NCBI RefSeq assembly: GCF_000745955.1
Contig: NZ_KN050786.1
Location: 73,266-137,265 of the forward strand
Direction of reading: 5' to 3'
Source of the DNA: Alysiella crassa DSM 2578
GTDB lineage: Bacteria > Pseudomonadota > Gammaproteobacteria > Burkholderiales > Neisseriaceae
DNA length: 64,000 nt
Below are positions 55,301 through 61,035 of this stretch, in pieces. Position 1 is the stretch's first letter. Each line of letters opens with the position of its first letter. The position numbers and the translations under genes were made by a program. Below the pieces are notes generated by a model. That model saw only the letters and a list, made by a program, of their open reading frames with translations, was not told the DNA's origin and did not search any database.

Positions 55301-57652
55301 GCCAGAATTGCCATTTTCATCAACTAGCCGCGCCCAAAAATAGTAAGTTTCCAACACGCCGACACCCGTCAAAGTGTAGCTGTTTTGTGGCGCAGGCAAT
55401 TTGCTTAATTTTTGGGCAGCCTGAAAATTGTTTTCTTTGGCATACCAAATTTCGGTGTGCGCGGCGGTCGTTAAAATTTCAGGCAGCGTCCAAACCAACT
55501 CAATTGCTAAAGTTTTGGGATTGGCGCGTAAACCTTTAATTTCATAATTGATTTGCCACGCTTTAATCAAAGGTTTGGAATACACACCACGCGCATTCCG
55601 TCCCCGAATTTCGGCGCGATAATCGCCGTTGGGCAAATTGTCAAAACGAATTTCGGCGGTCGGATTATTCGGAATATGACGATATAAAACATTGTTTTTG
55701 TACAACTTAATATCATAGTCCAATACATCGCCGTCCGCCGTCAAATTGTCCCAACTTAAACGCAAACCGCCGTTTTCAGCAGAAACGGCGGCGTTGTGCA
55801 ATTCAGGAATAGAACCATGCAACGTATTGACTGCATTATCAAAAACCGCGCTTTCATCAATCACGCTATATTTTTCAGCGTCATGCAATAAGGCGGTAAT
55901 CGTGTAAGTGCCGTCATTTGTGTTTTCTTTGACCGACATCGCGCGGTACAAACGCGGTTTCACCCGCCCCGACATCGCCCAAAATGCGCCCATTTGCACA
56001 TTAATTTGACTTTCAAGGCGAATTTGGGTTTTGTTGATTTGTTGGGCAATTTTCACGCTTTTCAGGCTGCCTGAAACCGTGTCAGTATAAAACCACATCG
56101 CGCCCACCGCGTTTTTGATTTCGCGGTCCAGCGTGATTTGATTGCCCGACACCGCCACAATCCGCCCCGAAATCTCCGCGCCCGCGTAGTGATTATCGGC
56201 AATGCGGATAATGTCGTAAGGCAGGTGTTTCAAGCCCTCGCGCCCGACCGTGAATGTGATGGTATGCTGTTGTTTCAATTCAGTTTGCAAAATCCACGCG
56301 CCAAATCGGGCAGCCTGACCGCGACTGTCGCAACCAAAAGCGGTAACTTGTTTCACATTTAAACCATAACAGCTAATAGCTTGATTATTCGCAATATATT
56401 CCACTTTGGCGCGGTAGCCATCGTGTTTATCTGAATATTTGACGTGTACGGCGGTGTGAATGGCTTTCATTTGTGCGCTGGCGTAGTCAAATTTGCCATC
56501 TTTCACATTGCCATTGCCGTAATGCGCGACTGGGTCGCTGTGTTTGTCTTGCAACACACTGATTTGATTGCCATTCCACACCGCCAAACCGCAAAACACA
56601 CTTGCCAAATCGTTCAATAAATCCGCTGCTTGGCGCAAATCCGTGATGTAGGCATTGCAGACAAAACGCGGCTCTTGACCGCCGAAACCATCGGGGACAA
56701 GCTCATCACAATATTTAGCGACTTGATACAATGCCCATTTGTCAATATCGTTTGCTGTCAATCGTTTAGCCAGTGTGGAATAACGTGGATTTGTCAATAA
56801 GTCGTAAAACACCCACGCAGGATTATTGGACCACGCCATTTTGAATGAGCCGTCCCACAGGCTGCCTGAATATTGACGCGTTTCAGGATTATAATTTGAT
56901 GGAACTTGTAATAATTTCCCTTTAATCAAATAATTACGGCGCGGAATTTGGTTGCCAAACTGGTCGCTGTCAATTTTCAACGCCGCCAAAGCAGTATGCG
57001 GATAACTCATTTTCACATCAATGATTTCCACAAATGACGCGAAAAAAGTATTGTTGGCGGTTTTGTCATTGGTGCTATCGGGCGTAACACGGCGCACGCG
57101 CAAATTAAACGGCACGGCTGGCAAAACATCAAACAAAACATCATGATAAAACGCGCCCGAGCCTTTTTCATTAAACACCACATCGCGGGTAGCCTGAACA
57201 CCAGAATGATTAATCAATTCAACCACTAACTGCGTATTCGCTGCCACGCTGTCGCCATTGTCTTTAACTTGCAAATTGCGTTCAACTCCGACCGTTACGC
57301 GCAAACGATTAATTGCATTATCAGAAATAGCGCGAACTATGGGCGTATTGTGTTTCACATTCGCGCCCACCGATACCGTGCGCTCGGTCGCGTCAAAAGT
57401 CGGCAAATAAGACTGGTCAGGCGTACCTGCCTGAAAAAATCCCGTAACACCTTTAAAATTAAAGGAATTATCGGGATTTTGTACAGGGGTATCATCAAAA
57501 TAAATGCTTTTAAATGGCGCGTCATCGCCATTGGCAAAACCTGCGATTTCGCCCTCACAAATCGCGTCAATAATGCGCAGATTTTGGGCAGAATTGAGTG
57601 TATTCGGGGCTTCGTAGGGTGTTCTTGCGCCACCGCCTTTTTTGCTTCCCAT
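49322..57652 (-). CDS. Giant phage tail tip / host specificity protein J
   Basis: 2776 residues against about 1130 in lambda. Residues 1-560 match the lambda J core (GARTPYEAPNTLNSAQNLRI start, KMSYPHTALAALKI, NPAWVFYDLLTNPRYS, ITDLRQAADLLNDLASVF). About 610-830 are fibronectin-III-like strands. From about 850 the protein becomes a very long Ala/Thr/Lys-rich coiled-coil shaft. Within it, a globular module (AGANQLPNPNLENW ... GEAVEYCLPYASKGEVWTGY) occurs twice, plus two further beta modules of the carbohydrate-binding type (VGENLVSDGLLQN; VGGRNYLKNSNF). Near the C-terminus a 9-residue repeat V-S-G-x-I-P-G-T-x runs seven times. The fibre probably binds the host surface. Several internal DUS are coding (VSGSLK, ISGSLI). 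Confidence 0.92.
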   Translation of the reverse strand: MGSKKGGGARTPYEAPNTLNSAQNLRIIDAICEGEIAGFANGDDAPFKSIYFDDTPVQNPDNSFNFKGVTGFFQAGTPDQSYLPTFDATERTVSVGANVKHNTPIVRAISDNAINRLRVTVGVERNLQVKDNGDSVAANTQLVVELINHSGVQATRDVVFNEKGSGAFYHDVLFDVLPAVPFNLRVRRVTPDSTNDKTANNTFFASFVEIIDVKMSYPHTALAALKIDSDQFGNQIPRRNYLIKGKLLQVPSNYNPETRQYSGSLWDGSFKMAWSNNPAWVFYDLLTNPRYSTLAKRLTANDIDKWALYQVAKYCDELVPDGFGGQEPRFVCNAYITDLRQAADLLNDLASVFCGLAVWNGNQISVLQDKHSDPVAHYGNGNVKDGKFDYASAQMKAIHTAVHVKYSDKHDGYRAKVEYIANNQAISCYGLNVKQVTAFGCDSRGQAARFGAWILQTELKQQHTITFTVGREGLKHLPYDIIRIADNHYAGAEISGRIVAVSGNQITLDREIKNAVGAMWFYTDTVSGSLKSVKIAQQINKTQIRLESQINVQMGAFWAMSGRVKPRLYRAMSVKENTNDGTYTITALLHDAEKYSVIDESAVFDNAVNTLHGSIPELHNAAVSAENGGLRLSWDNLTADGDVLDYDIKLYKNNVLYRHIPNNPTAEIRFDNLPNGDYRAEIRGRNARGVYSKPLIKAWQINYEIKGLRANPKTLAIELVWTLPEILTTAAHTEIWYAKENNFQAAQKLSKLPAPQNSYTLTGVGVLETYYFWARLVDENGNSGEFTAVVVGKSDPNPAPIVAHIQGAITKTELSQALLNQFKADDLAAENRAKAAAAADAANKVAAEATARAAAIRAEANARADSIRAETTARTAAIQNAADNQAAALRAEAQKLNTAIANAAQTAQSNLNTKAAELTQKASELGNRITQVETVNTQQAQAIQTVTAAQSNTAAALEAEKIARANGDRAESQARETLAAKVQQNTVAIASEREARTTAQTAETRAREALAARVGNAETAINAERTARTTADQAQTAEINAAKSRIGTAEGSLNNLQRTMSEQNRALSESLSTLSAKTTVGENLVSDGLLQNAAMWRSYYNHDLNKYFVSDLTDGKFGSVGVRKRGATTFWNYSRTDTVILPERTYRFSAWVRKSAHYSGFNYFVYERKNLNNYGHFRFDDSRLRANEWVYIEQVARGSAFGDTLINVGFALAHTNAASDIVIEMQNFRFEDITDSVQTDNIQAELTAHKSAQAETDRAQTAEINTAKSQIGNNKSAIDSIRTTKADKAEVASLARTTLQSEWRSDVNAAKTQSATDAQAKADAAKQAAIIAADTAATAKANAAKSAAIAEATNTATAKAEAAKAAAIADAAAKDAVLKQQAATDAQTKADAAKNAAIAEATRLNTATTAKITALEQTVSNQNSATASQISELKTSFGKAAGANQLPNPNLENWQSNMPVGWVIYNNNRSTQPETVTHLAGQGVDKSTAIRVAWSGRNGSTKGIYTNIALWEKGEFYILAVAARVPDGQPENGKIALHFANAPAWLNQEYLAQPILSRNWQWTVLKAKKPAQDTGRYNEFFISVESDYTGEAVEYCLPYASKGEVWTGYKAPDFAGNLATLEAALTSEREARTTADRAQTAEIQAAKSQIGNNKSAIDSIRTTKADKTEVASLARTTLQSEWRSDVNAAKTQSATDAQAKAEAAKQAAITAADTAATAKASAAKSAAIAEAANTATAKAEAAKAAAIADAAAKDAVLKQQAATDAQTKADAAKNAAIAEATRLNTATTAKITALEQTVSNQNSATASQISELKTSFGKAAGANQLPNPNLETWANGFPVGWYGYNNNRNPQPETVTRLAGQGVDKSTAIRVAWSGQNGSTKGIYTHAALWEKGEFYILAIAARVPDGQPENGKIGLHFANLPAWIGQEYLAQPTLSRNWQWTVLKAKKPVQDTGAFNQLYISVIDYTGEAVEYCLPYASKGEVWTGYKAPDFAENLATLEAALTSEREARTTADRAQTAEIQAAKSQMNQNKSAIDSIRTTKADKTEVASLARTTLQSEWRSDVNAAKNQAATDAQTKADAAKQAAITAADTAATAKANAAKSAAIAEAANTATAKAEAAKAAAIADAAAKDAVLKQQAATDAQTKADTAKNAAIAEATRLNTATTAKITVLEQTVSNQNSATATQISGLTAKLDNLQVGGRNYLKNSNFSNDLRHWSNWGVAERILISGSLKLAANNNEPFRGIGQVIDNLEPNTQYTLSFMAWAAVGEVVNFGVHFRKPSGILSQTWGNIQVGSEMARYSTVITTPNVAEFNQIYLMIGGVARAPYEIYLNKIKFERGNVATDWSPAPEDVEGQATAIQAELTAHKSAQAETDRAQTAEINTAKSQIGTAQSEISSLKTTVANNQQTATTQINSLNSKMGTAEANIRTAQTATTALNGKVQSLYTLKTETVSGGKKVVAGLSVGADGASGESQFNIHANKFAVWDGGSLKPVFSVVTQNGKTMTAISGDLIADGTILGKHLAASQMINAPTISGGVISGSLIRGARMEAVDLEAANIIGDVVAARTFAVEENRLICRIGTSRKTSRTLVVPQILAVAENGETVVLSLWLNGVKQSEKTLTSPTKTVGVKKRVEHTFHTPALQLNAQIAPVSVSGWIPPTQVSGHIPGTRVSGWVNGGTVSGDIPGTNVSATIPGTTVSGQINGTNIGGTIPQQAVLLNFEIPIDIPYTTPKTGGIAYSKVINGSAHTLEILCTIDNNRDLRPLGDVSGVVCFVI
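49505..49693 (-). repeat. Seven 27-bp coding repeats in the J tip
   Basis: Seven consecutive units, consensus Val-Ser-Gly-x-Ile-Pro-Gly-Thr-x, each exactly nine codons, near residues 2654-2716 of J. Codons vary between units, so the periodicity is held at the protein level. A thin beta-solenoid or fibre is plausible. Confidence 0.8.
51060..53900 (-). repeat. Large internal tandem repeats of gene J (about 1.13 kb)
   Basis: An Ala-rich coiled-coil block of about 480 bp occurs three times (around 51130-51610, 52264-52745, 53401-53880), with the globular module of about 650 bp between copies (two copies). The period measured at a shared landmark is 1137 bp and 1134 bp. Identity is high enough to suggest recent duplication or gene conversion. 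Confidence 0.85.
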
Positions 57653-57696
57653 ATTGATTTTCCTTTATTTTTTTCAGTTTCAGGCTGCCTGAAGTT

Positions 57697-58431
57697 TTAT
57701 GTGCTTAATGTTGCCACATAATTTCGGGCGCGTACGCTATCGTGTGCAAAATCCGTGTCATACGGCTGTCCATTGGGCGCGGTCGCTGCCACGCCAGCAA
57801 CAAAAGTTTTGCGAATATTCAGTGCGACATTTTGCGCCGTTGGATTGTTTAAAATTGGGTCGTCTTGGCTGGTACGGCGCGACTCCACACCCTGCGAAAT
57901 CACGCGACTGCCAGCATAAACAAGACCATACGCGAGCGGAACGGGCTGCCCTTGCGCGGCGGTGTTGTCTAAATTGCTAAAAGCCGTGTTGCGGCTCGCT
58001 TTTTGCCCTTGTGAATTACCGTCCAAACGGGGCGGTTTGGACAACATTTGCGCCACGCCACCCAATGCCAAACCGACACCTGCTTGCACCAAATAACTGC
58101 CCCATGGCACACCATAAGCCATCGCCACCGCGCCAATGACCGCCAACACCACACCGCCAATTAGTTGCCCAGCACGACCCGCCCCAGCCGTGCGCGGAAT
58201 AATGTGAATAGTAGCCGTCTTTTCAGGCTGCCTGAAATTCTCTACAATATTGTTTTCATTTTGAATTTTTCCGTTTAATCGCACTAAAAATGTGCCAGCG
58301 CGGATTTTGTCGCGTAAGCCCGAAATTTGGCTAAACAGCCCATTGAGCGCGTCCGCAGGGCTGGTCGCGTGCAAACAAAAACGGCTGCCAAAATCGCGTT
58401 TTAGGCTGCCGTGTAAACAAATTTCAATCAT
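57697..58431 (-). CDS. Lambda I-like tail assembly protein
   Basis: 244 residues. N-terminal ubiquitin-like region (IEICLHGSLKRDFGSRFCLHATSPADAL), two Gly/Ala-rich hydrophobic stretches (LIGGVVLAVIGAVAMAYGV and YLVQAGVGLALGGVAQML), then the conserved AAQGQPVPLAYGLVYAGSRVIS motif of tail assembly protein I. It ends with NYVATLST. FRQPEK at about residue 67 is encoded by an exact DUS. Lies between the K and J genes, as in lambda, but separated from K by the toxin-antitoxin unit on the other strand. Confidence 0.9.
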   Translation of the reverse strand: MIEICLHGSLKRDFGSRFCLHATSPADALNGLFSQISGLRDKIRAGTFLVRLNGKIQNENNIVENFRQPEKTATIHIIPRTAGAGRAGQLIGGVVLAVIGAVAMAYGVPWGSYLVQAGVGLALGGVAQMLSKPPRLDGNSQGQKASRNTAFSNLDNTAAQGQPVPLAYGLVYAGSRVISQGVESRRTSQDDPILNNPTAQNVALNIRKTFVAGVAATAPNGQPYDTDFAHDSVRARNYVATLST

Positions 58432-58456
58432 AAGAAAATACCTTTAAAAATCATCT

Positions 58457-58526
58457 TTATAAGAAAATAAATAAGATAATTATAAGAAAATACTTGACTG
58501 TATAAGTGAATTTTCTTATAATTATC
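58457..58526 (+). promoter_or_regulatory. Promoter and palindromic operator of the toxin-antitoxin operon
   Basis: Perfect 17-bp inverted repeat GATAATTATAAGAAAAT (58475-58491) and its complement (58510-58526), 18 bp apart. A consensus promoter overlaps it: TTGACT (58494-58499), 17-bp spacer, TATAAT (58517-58522), the -10 box being part of the right arm. A further half-site TTATAAGAAAATA lies at 58457-58469. Binding of the Xre-type antitoxin here would block RNA polymerase. Confidence 0.85.
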
Positions 58527-58551
58527 CTAAATCAACAACACAGGAGACCAA

Positions 58552-58836
58552 ATGGAAACCGAAAATCAACCAAAAATTGAATGGGTACAAAAAGCCATTC
58601 GGGAATTAAGACAAATTGATACACGCTATCAGCAAGCAATTCGTGATAAAGTGAACAAATTGATTAACTTCCCCCAAGTGCCTGAAAATTTGGACATTAA
58701 ACACTTGGAAGGCTCAAAATACCGCTTGCGGCATGGCGATTACCGCGTTTTCTTTGAAGTGATTGATGAAGTGCCAAAAATCATTCAAATTCAAAAAGTT
58801 AAACGCAGAACCAGCCAAACTTACAAAAACAACTAA
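58552..58836 (+). CDS. RelE/ParE-superfamily toxin
   Basis: 94-residue toxin of the RelE/ParE fold. The KIEWVQKAIRELRQID start, the central GSKYRLRHGDYRVFFEV strand pair and basic C-terminus KRRTSQTYKN fit the family; most RelE-type members cut mRNA on the ribosome. Preceded by AGGAGACCAA. First gene of a toxin-first pair like HigBA, with the antitoxin 47 bp downstream. Inserted in the tail gene cluster on the opposite strand, so it is a phage-carried accessory unit. Confidence 0.9.
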   Translation: METENQPKIEWVQKAIRELRQIDTRYQQAIRDKVNKLINFPQVPENLDIKHLEGSKYRLRHGDYRVFFEVIDEVPKIIQIQKVKRRTSQTYKNN

Positions 58837-58883
58837 CCAACAGGCAGGGCGCAAGCCCTGCCACCCCAACATAAGGAAAAAAA

Positions 58884-59243
58884 ATGCAATATCAATATGT
58901 AAACGACCAACAAGGCAACCCTTTGTATGTACTTGTCCCCATTGCTGATTTTGAACGCTTGACCCGTAGCGAAGAATGGGAAAATATTCAAACAGTTAGC
59001 GATGAATTTGACAATGTGAGCATTCCAAACGAAGTTGTGAACATCATGTTTGACAAAGACGTGAGCCAAATCGCCGCATGGCGCATTTATCGCGGTCTGA
59101 CCCAAGCCCAAGCCGCCGAAAAAGCAGGCATCACACAAGCCGCATTGTCCCAAATTGAACGCAAAAACTCACGCCCACAAGCGCAAACACGCGAACAATT
59201 TTCACAAATTTACAACTGCTTACCCGAGCAATTAGCAGGTTAA
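58884..59243 (+). CDS. Xre-type antitoxin of the RelE-like toxin
   Basis: 119 residues. The N-terminal half (YVLVPIADFERL, then an acidic helix) resembles toxin-binding segments. The C-terminal half is a Cro/C1-type helix-turn-helix: WRIYRGLTQAQAAEKAGITQAALSQIERKNS (shown in pieces: LTQAQAAEKAG and TQAALSQIE). It should neutralise the toxin and repress its own promoter. AAGGA before ATG. Its stop codon overlaps the stop of the convergent K gene in a shared TTAA. Confidence 0.9.
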   Translation: MQYQYVNDQQGNPLYVLVPIADFERLTRSEEWENIQTVSDEFDNVSIPNEVVNIMFDKDVSQIAAWRIYRGLTQAQAAEKAGITQAALSQIERKNSRPQAQTREQFSQIYNCLPEQLAG

Positions 59244-59989
59244 TTGCTGTGTAACAAATCCGCAAAAATGGCAGCCATCATTTCAGGCTGCCATTTTTGG
59301 TGTCGCCACACCGAATGCGTGTGTTTTTGCCAATAATCTGAATAAAAATCCAGCCTGCTCAAATGATTATGCGCGTGGTGCAAGATTTCGCCATTGCCCA
59401 AATACAGCAAAGCGTGTTCGGGCGTGTGTTTGCCCGATTGGGTCAAAATAATATCGCCCGCTTGCCAATCATAAACTTGATTAAATTCATGATTATACTG
59501 AAAATAATTCAGCAAAGTTTGCGCTTCAATGTCTTCATCAAGCCCCAATCTTTCGCAATCGGGCAAATCCAAACCGCATAAATGATAAGCGTCTTGGATT
59601 AAACGGCAACAGTCTGATTTGTCATAAATAAATTCACGACCGCGCAAATGTGGCACGGGCTGAAATAATTTCAGGCTGCCTGAACTTGCCAAAATCCAAG
59701 GCAAATCAGTAGCAACTTGCGCCTGTCTATCCGCACCTGATAAAAACGGCTCGCCGTTGGGGTGGGAATGCACAACTGCAACAACTTCACCTATCGCATT
59801 GGCACGAATAACATCATCTACTGAAATATCAAAAGTTTCTGCTGGATTAGTTGCCACATTGAAACATAGAAAAAATGAATATCCAGTCTTATTACAAACA
59901 ATAAAACCGCACATTTCATGAGGTTTAGATTTTTCCGCAATTTTCAAAATGCTTTCTTGCGTTTCTTGAGTTAAACTATTTAAATTCAT
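59240..59989 (-). CDS. Lambda K-like tail protein, JAMM plus NlpC/P60 domains
   Basis: 249-residue tail assembly peptidase. The N-terminal MPN/JAMM metalloprotease domain has VVHSHPNGEPFLSGADRQ (H-x-H ... S-x-x-D, about 73-89). The C-terminal NlpC/P60 domain has catalytic Cys in YDKSDCCRLIQDAY and His in HTPEHALLYLG. The two-domain form is typical of gpK in many lambda-like phages; the enzyme matures the tail tip or opens the cell wall. Start shares one base with the L stop (TAATG). ASSGSLKLF is encoded by a DUS in the domain linker. Confidence 0.92.
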   Translation of the reverse strand: MNLNSLTQETQESILKIAEKSKPHEMCGFIVCNKTGYSFFLCFNVATNPAETFDISVDDVIRANAIGEVVAVVHSHPNGEPFLSGADRQAQVATDLPWILASSGSLKLFQPVPHLRGREFIYDKSDCCRLIQDAYHLCGLDLPDCERLGLDEDIEAQTLLNYFQYNHEFNQVYDWQAGDIILTQSGKHTPEHALLYLGNGEILHHAHNHLSRLDFYSDYWQKHTHSVWRHQKWQPEMMAAIFADLLHSN

Positions 59990-60708
59990 TAGCTTACCTT
60001 ATCACAAGACGGAAAGCCGCCAAACGGCAACACCGCATTTTTACCAAATCGCGCCTGACAATCCAGTAAACGCTGCCCACAAGCGTCTTGAGCAGGGTCG
60101 CTGGTGGGATTGCCGAAACGGTCAGCCACAGGGCGACCGCCGTAACCACATTCCGCGCCCCGATACTGCCACACGCACACACTCGCAAACATCATCCGCG
60201 CTGGCACAATCGCGCCGTCTGCTTCAGATGGCGTGGCAAGCGTGAATGTGGCGGTTTCCGCATTCAAATTGCTTAACTGCTCAATCGTGAATTTAGAAAC
60301 GATTTCTTGCGTTGGGTCGGCTTTGGGGTTTTGGGCAGCCTGAAAATTCGCCGCGTCTAAAAATTGCGCGTAGGTTTGGCGGCGCGTAACGATTGCGCCG
60401 ACAAGCTGATTGTGCTTTTCAGCCAGCCCCGTTACCAAACCCATGACGTTTGAAACCGTCAATTTCGGGCGATTTGCCGTGCCATTGCCTGACAATTCAA
60501 AGCCTTCCGCGTGAATAGGGTAGGTGGTGTACGTTTGCCCTTTCCACACAATCGCTTGATTTTTCTCGTTTTGGAAATTGCAAAAACGCAGCAATTCGCC
60601 ACCCATGCGCCGCAAATCCAGTTCCCATAGGTCAATCAGGCAGTCTTGCTCTAATTCTGATAAAGCCATCAACATCTTGCCTGACATTTTTTGCATTCGT
60701 GTATTCAT
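59989..60708 (-). CDS. Lambda L-like minor tail protein
   Basis: 239 residues. N-terminal ALSELEQDCLIDLWELDLR and central GLVTGLAEKHNQLVGAIVTRR follow the lambda gpL pattern. The C-terminal domain has spaced cysteines (SVCVWQYRGAECGYGG, AQDACGQRLLDCQARFG, FPSCDK), which in lambda gpL bind an iron-sulfur cluster at the tail tip. Start ATG 60708 has AGAGGTG upstream; an in-frame start at 60759 would overlap gene M and is rejected. Confidence 0.92.
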   Translation of the reverse strand: MNTRMQKMSGKMLMALSELEQDCLIDLWELDLRRMGGELLRFCNFQNEKNQAIVWKGQTYTTYPIHAEGFELSGNGTANRPKLTVSNVMGLVTGLAEKHNQLVGAIVTRRQTYAQFLDAANFQAAQNPKADPTQEIVSKFTIEQLSNLNAETATFTLATPSEADGAIVPARMMFASVCVWQYRGAECGYGGRPVADRFGNPTSDPAQDACGQRLLDCQARFGKNAVLPFGGFPSCDKVS

Positions 60709-60709
60709 C

Positions 60710-61033
60710 TTACACCTCTTCAAATTCGCATGAAATCCGCCACACAATACCCCCAGCATTGCGCCGTCTGTACTTTTTCACGCGCACTTCGGCTTCGTTG
60801 TAGCCCCAAATAAACGATTTAACCCCAGCGTGGCGGTCAAAAAAAGCGGCAACTTCATCAATTTTGGTTTTCTCCCCCCAAACCGTCAGCGACCACGTCC
60901 GTTTGCGGTTATTCATGCCTTTGGGCTGGACTTGCGTGTAACCATCTCCCAATTGCACCATGCGCGTTTCAAAGCGGATTTCTTCTTCAAAATCGTTGGT
61001 TTCTGCTTTCCAGTTAAACACTTCTTTGCTCAT
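60710..61033 (-). CDS. Lambda M-like minor tail protein
   Basis: 107 residues. VFNWKAETNDFEEEIRFETRMVQLGDGYTQ start and WSLTVWGEKTKIDEVAAFFDRHAG centre are characteristic of gpM-type tail tip proteins. Starts 2 bases after the tape-measure stop and ends 1 base before the L start, a tightly packed tail operon. Confidence 0.9.
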   Translation of the reverse strand: MSKEVFNWKAETNDFEEEIRFETRMVQLGDGYTQVQPKGMNNRKRTWSLTVWGEKTKIDEVAAFFDRHAGVKSFIWGYNEAEVRVKKYRRRNAGGIVWRISCEFEEV

Positions 61034-61035
61034 AT

